Positions 43,933-55,779 of a stretch of 64,000 nucleotides of DNA are shown here, piece after piece (position 1 is the stretch's first letter; each line of letters begins with the position of its first letter). The DNA is taken from NCBI GenBank assembly GCA_039707655.1, contig CM077664.1, positions 27,454,781-27,518,780 of the forward strand, given 5' to 3'. The notes under the pieces were generated by a model. It saw only the letters and a list, made by a program, of their open reading frames with translations, was not told the DNA's origin and ran no database searches. Source of the stretch: Elymus sibiricus (lineage: Eukaryota; Streptophyta; Magnoliopsida; Poales; Poaceae). A program made the position numbers and the translations under genes.

Positions 43933-45409
43933 TCATGCGCTCCTCGTTTGCTCCGCCGGCACTGCCCTGCCCCGCCCCGCCGCCACTGCCCTGCCCTGCC
44001 AAGCTCCGCCGACACCGCCTTGACCCGCTCCGTTGCCACCGCCGTCGCCGTCGGAGTCGCTGGAGACAAGGTCGATGACCTCCGTCGCCCTGGCCGCGTA
44101 CTGCTCGTTGTAACGCCCCGACACACCCGCCGGTTCTTGGCCATTACCCCTGGCGGGATCTAGACTGGCCCATAGATCAACACTAGTCTTTCCTGCGCAC
44201 TTTGTCCTCACTCGTGCGCACCTGAAACCAACTTCCCAGTCGGTCACCCATCCTGAAATTGCTCCAAGTTGAGCACGCTTAACTTTGGAGTTCTTTCCGA
44301 ATGGGCTCCCGGAAAAGAAGAAATTCCTTATTGATATGAGTATTCTATCATCTCTTTTAAGCCAGGCTCTCACATACACCCCCACTCAAGGGAACTGACG
44401 TCCTTGGCGGCCCACTGGAGCATTCCCTCTTGGCACATGTCTGTGCGTCCAGTCCGGCACATGTGCCATGCCGTGTGCCCGTCGTCGGCCCACTAGAGCG
44501 TTCCCTCTTGGCACACGTCTATGCGTCCAGCCCGACACATGTGCCATGCCGTGTGCCATAACGGGCTACAAACGTCATGCACAACATGGCCGCGTACCTG
44601 ACCCGCAAACATCCGTGTAACCGCGAGGGTCGGCTCTGATACGAACTTGTAACACCCCGGCACACCCGTCGGTTCTTGGCCATTACCCCTGGCAGGATCT
44701 AGACTAGCCCCACAGATCAACACTAGCCTTTCCTGCGCACTTTGTCCTCACCCGTGCGCACCTGGGACCAACTTCTCAGTCGGTCACCCATCCTGAAATT
44801 GCTCCAAGCTGAGCACGCTTAATTTTAGAGTTCTTTCCGAATGGGCTCCCGGAAAAGAAGGAATTGCTTATTGATATGAGTAGTCTATTATCCCTATTAA
44901 GCCAGTCTCTCACACTCGTACAGCCGGCGCTCCGCCTCGACGCGCTCCGGGTACAGGCGGCGGAGCTCCGCCATGTACGCCTCGCGAGCTTGCTCCGCCT
45001 TGAGGCTCTCACGGGCCTCCCGGTCTTCCCGCATCTCCCGTACGGTGGCCACCCGGGGGTCAACGGGCGCCAACTATGGCAGGCCGTTGGGGAAGTTGAG
45101 CCGGGCGTCGGCGCCGTGGAGGCGGACCGACATAATGTCGTATGGCCGCGCCGCCTGCACTGCCGAGTAGAAAGATCCGATCCATATCCGCTCGTGCGTG
45201 TAGCGGTCGGTGATCTCCGCGACCCACGCTCCCCACCGGCGCTGCCGCACGCCGAGGTATGTCCTCTGCGGCGGCGGCGGCGGTGGAAGGTCGGGGAAGC
45301 CGGCCAAGCGGGAAGCGCCGGTGCGGCCACGGTCTCGGGACCGCTCGTGGCGGCGGGGATCTGCGTTGGGGATGGGCGGCGGGGAGCGGCGGCGGCTGGA
45401 TCCGGCCAT
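43933..45409 (-). pseudogene. Transposon-borne AP2/ERF-domain gene, one stop and split by Cassandra
   Basis: From the ATG at 45409 the frame encodes a short basic/proline-rich leader, then an AP2/ERF DNA-binding domain at residues 51-107 (YLGVRQRRWGAWVAEITD, IWIGSF, AARPYD, LHGADARLNFP). A TAG at 45074-45076 interrupts it. Beyond the stop the same frame continues into a charged helix-like region (REMREDREARESLKAEQ, YMAELRRLYPERVEAERRLYE). After removal of Cassandra and one copy of its duplication, it goes on with QYAARATEVIDLVSSDSDGD and ends at 43933. The restored frame would be about 221 residues. AP2/ERF proteins are plant transcription factors. Whether this copy was ever used by its transposon or host is unknown. 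The stop, TGG-like in context, suggests recent decay. Confidence 0.82.
44109..44914 (-). mobile_element. Cassandra TRIM retrotransposon
   Basis: LTRs at 44109-44374 and 44648-44914 (266 and 267 bp) run from TGTGAGAG to GTTACA on the minus strand. Each contains a 5S rRNA-like block (AAGTTAAGCGTGCT, CAGGATGGGTGACC and GACTGGGAAG in the first LTR), the hallmark of Cassandra. The internal part is only 273 bp. A primer-binding-like TTCGTATCAGAGC sits next to the 5' LTR, and a G-rich tract (GAGTGGGGGTGTA) next to the 3' LTR. CTCGT is duplicated at 44104-44108 and 44915-44919. It has no coding capacity. The 5S-like block may provide an RNA polymerase III promoter. Confidence 0.95.
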
Positions 45410-45676
45410 TTTCGGCGGCGGAGTGGATGGGTGTGGGGTTGGGGGCGCACCGGCGGGGCTTGGGCGGCAGCGGAATGGAAGAGAAGGCGAAGTGGGGGTG
45501 GGGATTTTTTACTGGAGGGGGAGGCGGCCGAGTATATTTAAGAGTCGCGGCCGCCGCGGAGTAAATTTTTTCCTCCACTATAGCTTTTATGACTTCGATT
45601 AGGTGCCGGTTAGAGGAGAAAAATGGAATTTATCCTCCTTTAACGCCGGATAGGGGATCGGTTAGAGATGCTCTTA

Positions 45677-46996
45677 CCTTGTCTACCGTACGCCGGCCAC
45701 CGTAGACAAGCCTGCTGGAGAAAAGCAGGGGGCTCTTGTCCAGTCGCCGCGCCGCTTCTGCCGCCGAGGCGAGCCCTAGCCGCCGGCGGCATGGCCGACA
45801 CATACCTTTCGGCCCAGAGAATGGCATCACATGGGCGGGCCACCTGCAGGGCCTTCCTTCGTAGGCTTCAGTGTACTGGGCCATAAGCTACAGCCAGCCG
45901 TACAGTTCATCTCGGTGATTTCCTCTTTTTTTTTGGGTGAAATTTCAACATACTTTTGTATATTTCCAAAAAAATAATAAATTTCAACGTATTTTCAGTG
46001 CAGGAAGCTATGAATATAATTTCGTATCTTCCGAAAATAATAATAAAATCCATGTTAAATCATTCAGGTCTTGATAAACGAGAAATTTCAGCTCATAACT
46101 TCAGCAAATGGAAATCCTACCTTGGGGAATTTCAGATTCCTCTCCTTTGGTCTCTGAGCTTAGAATGGAAATCAACTCTTGTTGTCGTTGGCATCCGCGG
46201 GACTACCTAGCTCAGAGTTATTACTACTGCAGCAGCAGCAGAACATGTTACTGCTAATTAATTCCTCTGCAATATTCCCTAAAAAAAATCGTCTGTGACA
46301 GGTTAATGCCAGTTAATTCCTTTGCAATGTATACTAGCTGATGATGGAACTGAGTGAAAAACATGCCACAACAACTCGCCATCAGTACTGTAGGGATACA
46401 AACAAAGGGAATTAGCAAGTCTCTCTTGAAAAAACTAGTATGAAATTAAGCCCACGATACCACCCAACTCTGAAATCAATTTCTCCTGGCCAGGCATCAG
46501 AATGCAAACAAAAGTGAGAAAGAAGAACAGATGAACAAACAATCAATTTCCTCTGAACAAATTTCTCCTTAGCACACAAGAGATGCACAAGTCGGAAAGA
46601 ACAAACAGTAACTACCAGCAAAATGGTACCAGGAACATACGGAATCAATTCACTCTTATGAGACAGTATGCTGTAAAATATGACCCTAAAACATAGGGAA
46701 AGTAATAATAATACAAAATCACATTGTTTGGGAGCACCATACCGAATTGATCTCCACGATTACAATATAATTTATTCACCTCAGTGTACTTAATTTCACA
46801 ACAAGCTTCAATTTACTGGTCCTAAAACGAGCATGCCCAGGAGGACTGTAATGCAAACATACAAGGTACAAGAGTTTCTTCGTGTCTATTAGGAATCTGA
46901 TTCAACATGCATACCTATCATATATCCACTCACCCTAGGTGTCCACACGCCTTTTGCCTAGCTTCCGGTACATGTCTGCTTATCCAACATGCAATT
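45677..46996. other. NLR-E 3' flank, nothing else recognised
   Basis: 45677-45890 is GC-rich with short overlapping open frames. The remainder is AT-rich. No repeat termini, NLR motifs or convincing coding sequence were found. Confidence 0.4.
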
Positions 46997-49983
46997 TCAT
47001 ACTTTACCGATTCTCAATGCAGGACGGTTCGGGTTTGCCTCGGCCATCCTCTTAAAAGCATGCTCTGCTGCCTCCACATCCGCAACCGTCAATCCATTGC
47101 AACATATCCAGACAATGATGCTAGCGAGGCTGGTGAGGTGTTGGATGCCAGAACCAAAACCATTGCCAGGAGATTTTAACATATTTACGGAAACCAGGAG
47201 ATGAAGCTCCTTGAGATTTGGCATAGCCCCCACTTCAAACATTAACCCACTAATAGAATAGAGCTCTAACTTCTGTAACCATCGAAAGCCCCCACTCAAG
47301 ATGATGATGGGATCTTTACAGTGAGGCAACACAAGAAATTTGACCAGGGTAGATATGCTTCCTACCATCTCGAGATCGTGCTGCTCTATCGTCCCACTGT
47401 AGATGTACAGTTTTTGTAGGTTGGCAAGTGAAAGCAGCCACTTGGCAATCCACCGGATTTCTCCATATCGGAGCCAAATGCTTCGGACACAATTCAGACA
47501 TGGGAAGCACAAATCTCTTATAAAGCCATCCTCTCTCCCAAAAACAAATGTAATAAACAGGTTGCAGAGGTTGCAGTTATCCAGTTTACAGAGGGAGGAT
47601 AATAGCTTCTCCTGATAAGTTGCACTGTCAGATTTCCCATCGCCCCAACGAATTTGGAGCTTCCTCAAATTTATTAGTTTGCCAAGCTCTTCTGTAAAAC
47701 TCAGCGATTGCACAAAGGGATCTATATCCCCAAGCTCTTGCAAGTTCTCCATGTTCCCAATCCCATCCGGCAATTTAACGTTACTTGGAACATACAGACG
47801 TGCCAGACGTTTTAACAGACTAACTGATTCAGGAAGCGCAGAAAAACTATTGCAATGTGCAGCAAGCAACGTCTCTAGATATTCCAAGTTCCCAATTTGT
47901 TTAGGAAGCTCGGTTATTTTTGTACCAGAGATGTCCAAGTATCTCAACTGAATAAGTTTTCCAATATCTTTGACATGATCACTTCCCAATCCTTCAAAAT
48001 CTCTTAGGTCCAGCACACGCAGAGCATCTGACTTCACAAGGGAAGGCAACTGCTTGGTAGACCGAAAGACACCAAGTGACCGAGCATGTGATAAATCCAA
48101 TTCCTCGATAATTCCTTGATCTTCATTTCCCATCAGAGAGACTCGACGAATTTTGTGGTCTAGCTTTGCTTTATTGGTTAACAAAGTAGAGAAGTTCTCT
48201 TTGTCAGACATGTGAATGAGGAAATCAAGGACGGTGTCGTGAACTCGGCAACATGATACCTTACCATTATATTTTACTTTCACCGGTTGTATTAAACTCC
48301 TGTTAACAAGTTCATGGAAATACATATCTCCCAGTTCAACAAGATCTTCTACATCTTTGCCACGGATAAAACCCTCAGAAATCCATCTGTGTACTAACCG
48401 TTTCCTTTCAATCTCATAATCTTCAGGAAACAAAGTCAGGTACAATAGGCAACTTCTTAGATGGAGTGGAAGGTCAAAGTAGCTCAGAGATAAAATGTAT
48501 TTCATAGCATCTATATCAGAACTTTTGCCTTCTTCAAAGGTAATAGAGCTACGAACCCGATTCCACTCTTGTTCTATTTTCAATTCCCCACTTGCCAACA
48601 AGCTAGATATGGCATTGATAGCCAGTGGCAAAACCGCCACACTTTTTTAAAATATCTCCAGAGGCTTCTTTCAAGTTAGAAGGGCACATTTCTTCAGAAC
48701 CAAATACTCTCTTGAAAAATAACTTTGCCGAATCAGCATCACTAAGAGGTTTGATGTTGTAGACGAGATCCCTATCAGAAGAGCAGCATGATTTTGCTAC
48801 ATCAGTTTTACGTGTTGTGCTCATTACTCTACTACCATGACTGCTCTTGGCAAAAGCACATTCCAAAATTCTCCATGTTGGTACATCCCATATGTCATCA
48901 ATTATGATCAAATACCTGCAATATAGTTTCCATAAAAATACATTAAATGATATGTATGTGATGTTAGATTATCAAATCAAGCTCCACAGGATATTCATAG
49001 TAATTAAGTATGGAGGTTCTATATGCTTCTATATTCAGTTAAACGAAAACAATTCTGACAATTATATATATGCGTGTACCCCTACCCCTTGTAACACAAC
49101 GAAAAAGGCAATAAACGCCAAGTTGACACGGGAGTTTCCGTCGTAATAGATACGATCAGTAGAAGCTAGCCAGCCCAGGCGTATACATACGCAAGTCTCC
49201 GGCTAGTTGCACGTACGTGTGCGCAAGATCGAATCGATCCTTTGTAGTACAAGTCGCCGGCCAGTACGTCCTGGCTAGCTACTATCAATTAAGCTGCCTG
49301 CTTGGTTGCTTGTGAGGCTAGCTTGCACGTACGTTATTGCTTCGGCTTCTGAGTATACGAGCTAGGGTTCCAAATCCAACAGAAAAATCTAAGATTAATT
49401 AACAACAAAGATACAATATGACATAAAGTACAAAAACAATTCTTAAAGATGTAGAGAATTAAACATGGTGATATTCGATTAATAGCATCAGTATTGACAA
49501 TTGACTAGCTTGACAACTGGGAAGGGAAAATATCTGAAGCTAGAAAACTGAGACATTCAAATATTTAGAACTAAATTTTGGTTGCGCGCAATATATAAAC
49601 CATGCAAGGGGTGATGGCAACGTCTGTATTCAAATCATTTGGCAGTTAGCGCACCTATGAATATATGATATGTACAATGAGACTGGCTTTTTGACTCCCG
49701 GGTGTCCCGACACCCTACTATCCACATCGTTCGTGTCAGTTCACTTCTCTCGAGATTTGGACAACTGCCTGCCACTCCTGTGATTTGTATAGAGCACGAA
49801 CAGTAATCGGGCGGCCGCATAGGGCACTGTTTCGTTTGAGATTCCTCTGACACAGGCCGCTTTCTAGGGTATCTAGCCATCTACACCCGTGACTCCAATG
49901 AATAGACAATAAAGTTAACCATGATCCACTTAATACAAACTCGCGTGGGCACAGTGATCAGAATAAAGTTTTACCTTCCCAGA

Positions 49984-50100
49984 CAGGGGCGGATCCAGCC
50001 CAGCCCAGCCCAGCGCCCCGGGCCCCCTTTGTGTACTGCAGCAACTGCTACTGTATACGAAGGAAATGGGCCTCCCGCCCCGGGCCTGGATCCGCCACTG
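49984..50100. mobile_element. hAT-type MITE in NLR-E intron 2
   Basis: This 117-bp element begins CAGGGGCGGATCCAG and ends CTGGATCCGCCACTG. It is flanked by a perfect 8-bp repeat TTCCCAGA at 49976-49983 and 50101-50108. CAG..CTG ends with an 8-bp duplication are typical of hAT elements, and the GGCGGATCCAG terminus is a widespread grass MITE type. Confidence 0.93.
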
Positions 50101-50271
50101 TTCCCAGATGCTTCAAGAGTGCACAGTACCAAAAAAAATTTGTTTACAGGAACACAGTACCACGAAGTCAAACCCGAAGAAAAAAATGTAAATAGTACTA
50201 GTATCTGGTAATAAGAAAGAACAGTGACGGAAAAGTACCTCCTCCACTTTCTCTCTCTTGAAACTGCTCGC

Positions 50272-50689
50272 GGAAAAATTTCGTGTTTTGACCCTTTTCG
50301 TATAGTTTTTCAGGATCTGACCCCGTTGAGAAAAATTTCGGGATCTAACCCTTTTCCTACCGCCAGACACCTTGGCGGTAGGGTATAATAGCCTACCGCC
50401 AAGACCCTTGGCGGTAGGGTTCTTGCCTACCGCCAAACAGGATGACGGTAGCCTGTGCAACCCTACCGCCAAGGTGCCTGGCGGTAGGCCCTCGCACGCG
50501 CTGTGTCGAGACTTAGAAAAATTTGACGGTAGGGCGTCCAACCCTACCGCCAAGGGGCCTGGTGGTAGGCTATTATACCCTACCGCCAAGGTGCCTGACG
50601 GTAGGAAAAGGGTCAGATCCCGAAATTTTTCTCAACGGGGTCAGATCCTGAAAACCTATACGAAAAGGGTCAAAACACGAAATTTACCC
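50272..50689. mobile_element. Foldback Mutator-type MITE in NLR-E intron 2
   Basis: The element is almost entirely an inverted repeat. The left arm runs AATTTCGTGTTTTGACCC, GGATCTGACCCCGTTGAG, CCTACCGCCA.. and is mirrored in the right arm to 50689. Repeated TACCGCCAAGG..CTTGGCGGTA units fill the middle. A perfect 9-bp ACTGCTCGC lies at 50263-50271 and 50690-50698. The ends pair as GGAAAAATTTCG and GGGTAAATTTCG. No coding capacity. The RNA would form a long hairpin. Confidence 0.92.
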
Positions 50690-52091
50690 ACTGCTCGCTC
50701 TCCTCACTTTTCTTCCCTCACGGCCTCTCTCCTATCATTACTCCTCTCTCACTCTCATTCGCTCTCTCTCTCTCTCCTCTCCTTTCTTCTCTCTCTCCCT
50801 TCACATGTGAATAGTACAGTGACCTGCCGGTGCTGTCACTCATGTCGGGATAGGCTCACAGTCCTAGTACTAATGCATGCCTAGTGCTGCTGGATAACCA
50901 TACTGCCGCTGCAAATTGTCCGCAATACACACGAATCTCATCAACGCTCAATGGACAAGATAAAAGGGGGTCGGGACCCCCGGGTGCTACCACACCTTTC
51001 CATATGTACAATTTATAATTTTGACAGATTATAAATGTAGTAGTTGCATCTGGATACTAGGACACAACCAACGACAATCTAACCAAGAGTTGTGTGATAC
51101 TTGTCAGAAAGTTATGCAAGCAATAGTTGTACTAGCTAGTTACGTACCTTTTATCTTCTAGAAATTTTCTGATATGCTCAATGAGGAGTTGTGGATCCCC
51201 TGCTCTAGTATGATCTCGATCTTCGTTGCGCAATTGGGATAATATAGAACTCAAGATCTTAGGCATATCAGGGCTCCGTGAGATCGACACAAAAGCTCGA
51301 CAGTCAAATTTTGTTCCAAGCTTGTTATAGACTTGTCTAGAAAGGGTTGTCTTACCTAAGCCCCCAGTTCCAACAATAGAGACAACCTTGAGCTGATTTG
51401 TCAATTCACTTTCCTCATTAGTTAGCAATTTCACAAGCTCATCTCTCGGGGTGTCGATGCCAACAAGCTCTGATGCATCTTTATATACCGCACAAAGTCG
51501 TGGGTCAACCTTTTTGTTTCTAGGCATAGAGGACTCATTGATCTGGTACCTTCAGTTACAACCGAGCAAGAAGTTAGATATAAGTAACAAAATGCAAGGG
51601 ACATACCATATGTGTCACTGATAGTAAAACAAGGTCTTGAAGTCAGAGGGCTTTAATACAGAAATTTACCTCGCATATCTCTTGCCGATCTCTTTGACTT
51701 TGCTCTTGATGTCCTTGACATCATTGGCAATCTTATGGCGAGTCTTGATGTCCAGTATCTTGGTCTTGATATTGATAAGAATCTCCTTGAAGCTTTCTGA
51801 CTTGGAACTGGACTCATGGTTGACAAGTAACATAAACTTGTCGATTTTGTCCTCAATATCATAGGACAGCTCTCGCACAGCATCAGCACGAAGCTTGGCT
51901 TGGTGGTCAGGTTCCTCCACGTCTGCCATCATGAGCAGAAATGCTTGCATGGCCTCGAGCTCGTCCTTGAGGAGCTCGATATCACGATGGACATCCTTGA
52001 GCAGCTTGTACTCATTGGTCAGCATGGTCCCCAGCTTCCCCAGGAGGGATGTCATCGCTCCCGTCGCTGCGCTCACCAGAAATTTCTCCAT

Positions 52092-53616
52092 GGTTGTTGC
52101 AGAGAATCAGACAAACCATCTGTGTCGTCGTCTTTCTCAATGCGTTGCATTGATCTGATTATGCTCTGCTTGTTCTTCTCCGGTGGCGAGGGGTTCTGCT
52201 TCTGCTTTGCTTGTTGGAGACGACAGCCACTAGCCGCAAGGGGTGCCGGCAGTGGGCGAGGAACTTCAATGATTGTGTGAGAGTGGAAGCGAGATTGAAG
52301 ACTGGGAGTAAGATCACTCTAGAATGGAGAAAGAGCCCTCACAAAACTACGTTGATTAATTGTCGAGCATCATTTCTTTGAGCAGCTTCAAATCACGTAG
52401 AGACACAAGCAGGGACCAAGTAATTAAGCTGGCTGGTCCTTGCTCAAGCTCCCAGGTGCTGAAACTTTATGTACCTGCAAAACAAGCACATATCATGACT
52501 CCAAAGTGAGATATCCTAACCTAGACTTTGCATAACAAAAAGGTAAACCCTTGTTGTTCTTAGCTTATGAGAGAAGACAGTTATACTACAAACATTCAGG
52601 GTTCATCACTTTGGAGCAGGTTAGCTATTAATATTCTTATACCATATTTTTGTTTGTGCAATACATATCTGATCTTGTGAAAAGGTTACATATATACATG
52701 CATGACTGATCTTGTAATAAGGTCTCATATGCACGGGTCCTGAAAATATTAATGCATCACAGAAATGGCAAGCCGAACAGTCACAACCACACAAATCTAC
52801 AACATATTTCGACCATTTTCTCCCCAACTCAGTCTGGAACATATCACAAGTTTTTCCCAGGAAATAATAGCATAATTTCCACTTAAACCTTCGAGGAGTA
52901 AAAGAGACTGAAACAAAACATATTTTAGGAATCTCAACTTATGTTCTATTGTCCCCTATATCCTAGCTGCAATGCTTCACTGTCCCCAGGACCTCTTATG
53001 TTGTATTCTATAATCCCCTATATCCTAGCTGCAAAGATTCAGTCAAACACTGTCCTTAGCGTGGATCTGTATAATCCTTGCATGTACACATTGTGCTTGA
53101 ATTCCATCCGGATGAAAACATCAGGTCGGTCACACAAACTAATTGCAGCATGTACTATTGGGGATATCATTGTTCCACATCAACTAGTTTCAATGCTGGG
53201 GGGAGTAGAAGAATGAATTAGACTAACCATCCGCGTCATCGTCTTCCTCAATGTGCTGCATCGATCTGCCTGCTTGTGCTCTGCTTCTTCTGCTCCTCTC
53301 GTCTCCCTACCGGAAGCGAGGGATGGTGGTCGGGGACCGGCTGCGAGAGGTACCGGCGGTGGGTGGCGGCTGGATCGCAGAGGCGGCTGTGACGGAGGAT
53401 GAGGAGGAGAAAGAGGCGAGGAATCAGAAAGAACTTCAATAATGGTGTGGGAGACTGGGAGTGGGAGTGGGAGTGAGAGAGCGCTGAATAATTGAGAGGC
53501 CCCTCCAACCCTCCTCTGCATTCTGTTCACATGTGACCTTTCCCTGCCGATAGATTCCTGGCTGTGCTCAATAGTGCAGGAGGTGAAACAGTAATGACTG
53601 TCAATCATCCTTGTTA
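52092..53616. other. NLR-E upstream region with duplicated leader segment
   Basis: 52115-52200 (CCATCTGTGTCGTCGTCTTT, TGCATTGATCTG) resembles 53220-53300 (CCATCCGCGTCATCGTCTTC, TGCATCGATCTG). It also resembles the NLR-A leader at about 14320-14350. The promoter or 5' leader was therefore duplicated locally. No supported coding sequence. Confidence 0.5.
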
Positions 53617-53781
53617 GAGCAGTTTTAGCATGCTCCCTCTTACCCCCTATTTTAACATGAGAGGTAAGAGTATGTAGTAGATCTGAGCCGTTGATCACAT
53701 TAATTAGTGGTCGGATTAATTCTTACCTTCTTACCTCATATGTAAAAAGAGGGAGTAAGAGGGAGCATGTTAAAATTTGCC
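53617..53781. mobile_element. Mutator-type MITE with 9-bp duplication and a local empty site
   Basis: Ends are GAGCAGTTTTAGCATGCTCC and the inverse of GGCAAATTTTAACATGCTCC. TCCTTGTTA is repeated at 53608-53616 and 53782-53790. The surrounding text (GAGGTGAAACAGTAATGACT to CTTTGTACAC) occurs again at 53870-53926 without the insert, which fixes both borders. Confidence 0.92.
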
Positions 53782-53869
53782 TCCTTGTTATCTTTGTACA
53801 CAGATTAAGGGAGAAGTTCAGGAGACAAAAGTCAGTAGTAATCAATGAAAAGTCAATAGTAATCCACGA

Positions 53870-53926
53870 ATAGTGCAAGAGGTGAAACAGTAATGACTGT
53901 CAATCATCCTTGTTATCTTTGTACAC
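53870..53926. repeat. Direct repeat of the MITE target region
   Basis: ATAGTGCA(G/A)GAGGTGAAACAG and the following text through CTTTGTACAC match 53571-53616 joined to 53791-53802. The two copies lie about 300 bp apart, showing a small local duplication that predates the MITE. Confidence 0.85.
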
Positions 53927-55779
53927 CAACTGCACACAAACCAACGAGGAACTTACACTGATTATATATTGATTACCTTCTCAAACTCTCTCTCAGCTGC
54001 TCATAAGTTACATCATCAGAGATGCAATTAGTCAAAGAGAAGTAGCACGCTCCCTCAGAAATAAATCCTGGACAAAAATTAGAGCAGAGAGCAGCACACG
54101 CAGCAGTCAGCTCGAGGTACATGAATCAGTGACGAACAAGAGAGCGTAATAATCATGTCCAGCGGATGTACCTTGCAAATTTGAGCCAAAGCCTTATCAA
54201 TAATTGAGGCGGACAACCTTCAACTATTTCACATGTGTGACTGAAAAGTGAGACTGACTGAGGGAACACTGGCTGTTCATCATCACTGTCCTCTCTACCA
54301 AACAATCACTACTCATCAATAATTTTACTGCTACGGTGAGCCCTCCTTCCCAGAAATTATGTGACCCTCCTGCTTTGCTGAGTGCTTGCCGACCCCTCTT
54401 TTCTGGGCACCTTCAAAGCTATTGTCAAGCACATAAATACACAAGAAGGTACTGAAAATTCATGCAAGTTGATACAGGCAGAACAACACACATCATGACT
54501 CAAAAATGAGATATCCTATGCGATATGCTGAACAAAAAGGGGGGAAAATCCTACTTGTGAGGAAAAACGTTGTAACAGTCAGGGTTGGCGGCTATCAGTT
54601 TGTTGCAGGTAAGAAGTTCAAACCAAATGGCTTATTCGTATTGTGTATAAAATAATTCAGGGTTGTTTTTTTATAAGCAATTCATGAGGTTTGGCTAATG
54701 TACATGCTCAAAACATGGGTATGCTACCAAACAACACAACAGGAGGGAAATAACAGTGATGACCAGTCAACCATAATCATCCCCTACTCAGTTTCTCTGA
54801 TTTTAGACTTGGAACATGAAACGGTACAAGCAGTATAGATAAGAAGTCACTAGCAAAGTTGTGAGGTCGTCAGTCAACTCAAATTATCAATAGAAACTCT
54901 TTTAACTCTGCTGCTCATAGAGTTAAATGAAGAACAACAATTACATAAAAAAAAAAAAACAAAGCGGGCACTAGCAAACCTTAACCAAATTGCATCAATG
55001 GAAACTCTTAACTCTGCTCTCTGTTGCTCATAAAGTTGCATCAGGAACGACTAGCAAACCTACCAAGCCACGAAAGCAATAAAAGAAAGCTGAACTAAAA
55101 GAAGAGGAAAGGAACCAGAATCGAGGCGAGACCGGGAAACTAATAAGCCTGGTTAGCCAAATCGACGGGGAAAATAGCTAGCTAGCTCCACTCTGAACTC
55201 CGAGAATGGAATTATGCAACTTACAAACTGAAAACAGAGAAGCCTACTTGCAGGCTGGAACAGAGAAGTTCAGAAGCTTTGCACAAGGCAGAAGCAGACA
55301 ACACCTTGTTAATTTTGGTTCATGACAGAGCCTACATGATCAGCAGAATCAATTTCATTTTCCTGCAATGCTGATGAAACCTTGGCTTTTCAACATTAAA
55401 TAAGAAACAAGCAGGTGTTGTTGCTGAAGAAAGCACGGCAGTTCATATTTTCATAAACATATCTGAAGAGACAGAACATGAATCAAATGGATAAAATTCA
55501 TGCATAATGCTTACCATGAGTTATCAAGGAGAATAGGCTGCTCCAAAGCATTGGTGTACTGCAAATTTTGAACCAAGATCCAAATTATGTCTGAAACAGG
55601 GCACATATAAGCTGACGCCACTTGAAGGATCCCAACTAGCTTAGCTAGTGAGTGTACACTTACAACAGCTAAAGGCAGTGACCGTATATATGGGCAATGA
55701 AAATAGATGTCTAATAATTATGAAATCACAAACTGAATTGCAATGCAGATGTCTTGAGTTACTTTACAGTCAGTACAAT

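Larger units (their letters stand above)
43693..45673. mobile_element. PIF/Harbinger-like transposon carrying an AP2/ERF gene
   Basis: The ends are GAGCATCTCTAACCGATC and its exact inverse, with weaker inverted similarity for another 100 bases. TTA flanks both sides (43690-43692 and 45674-45676). TTA duplication with a GAGCATCTC terminus is typical of grass PIF/Harbinger elements. Without the nested Cassandra element it is about 1.17 kb, and most of that is one AP2/ERF-type gene on the minus strand. No transposase or Myb-like ORF is present, so it is non-autonomous and gene-carrying (Pack-type). Confidence 0.8.
46997..52091 (-). pseudogene. NLR-E: CC-NB-ARC-LRR gene with a single-base frameshift (three exons)
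   Basis: This is the paralogue of NLR-A with the same exon plan: 52091-51670, 51549-51148 and 48915-46997. Intron 1 is 120 bp and intron 2 is 2232 bp. Landmarks are the N terminus MEKFLVSAATGAMTSLLGKL, YDIEDKIDKF, P-loop GTGGLGKTT (residues 201-209), kinase-2 YLIIIDDIWD, RNBS-C-like YNIKPLSDADSAKLFF, SCLLYLTLFPEDY, MHD-position CRVHDTVLDFL, and LRRs ending NPNRPALRIGKV. One extra base in the A run 48630-48633 (plus strand) breaks KKCGGLPLAI. Without it the frame is open for 913 residues. No other lesion was seen. It could be a very young pseudogene, a true gene with a sequence error, or a transcribed truncated CC-NB protein. Confidence 0.9.

Noticed and set aside
44240..44310. 5S rRNA gene
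   Set aside because: The 5S-like text is partial and altered and occurs in both LTRs of a Cassandra element with its own target duplication.
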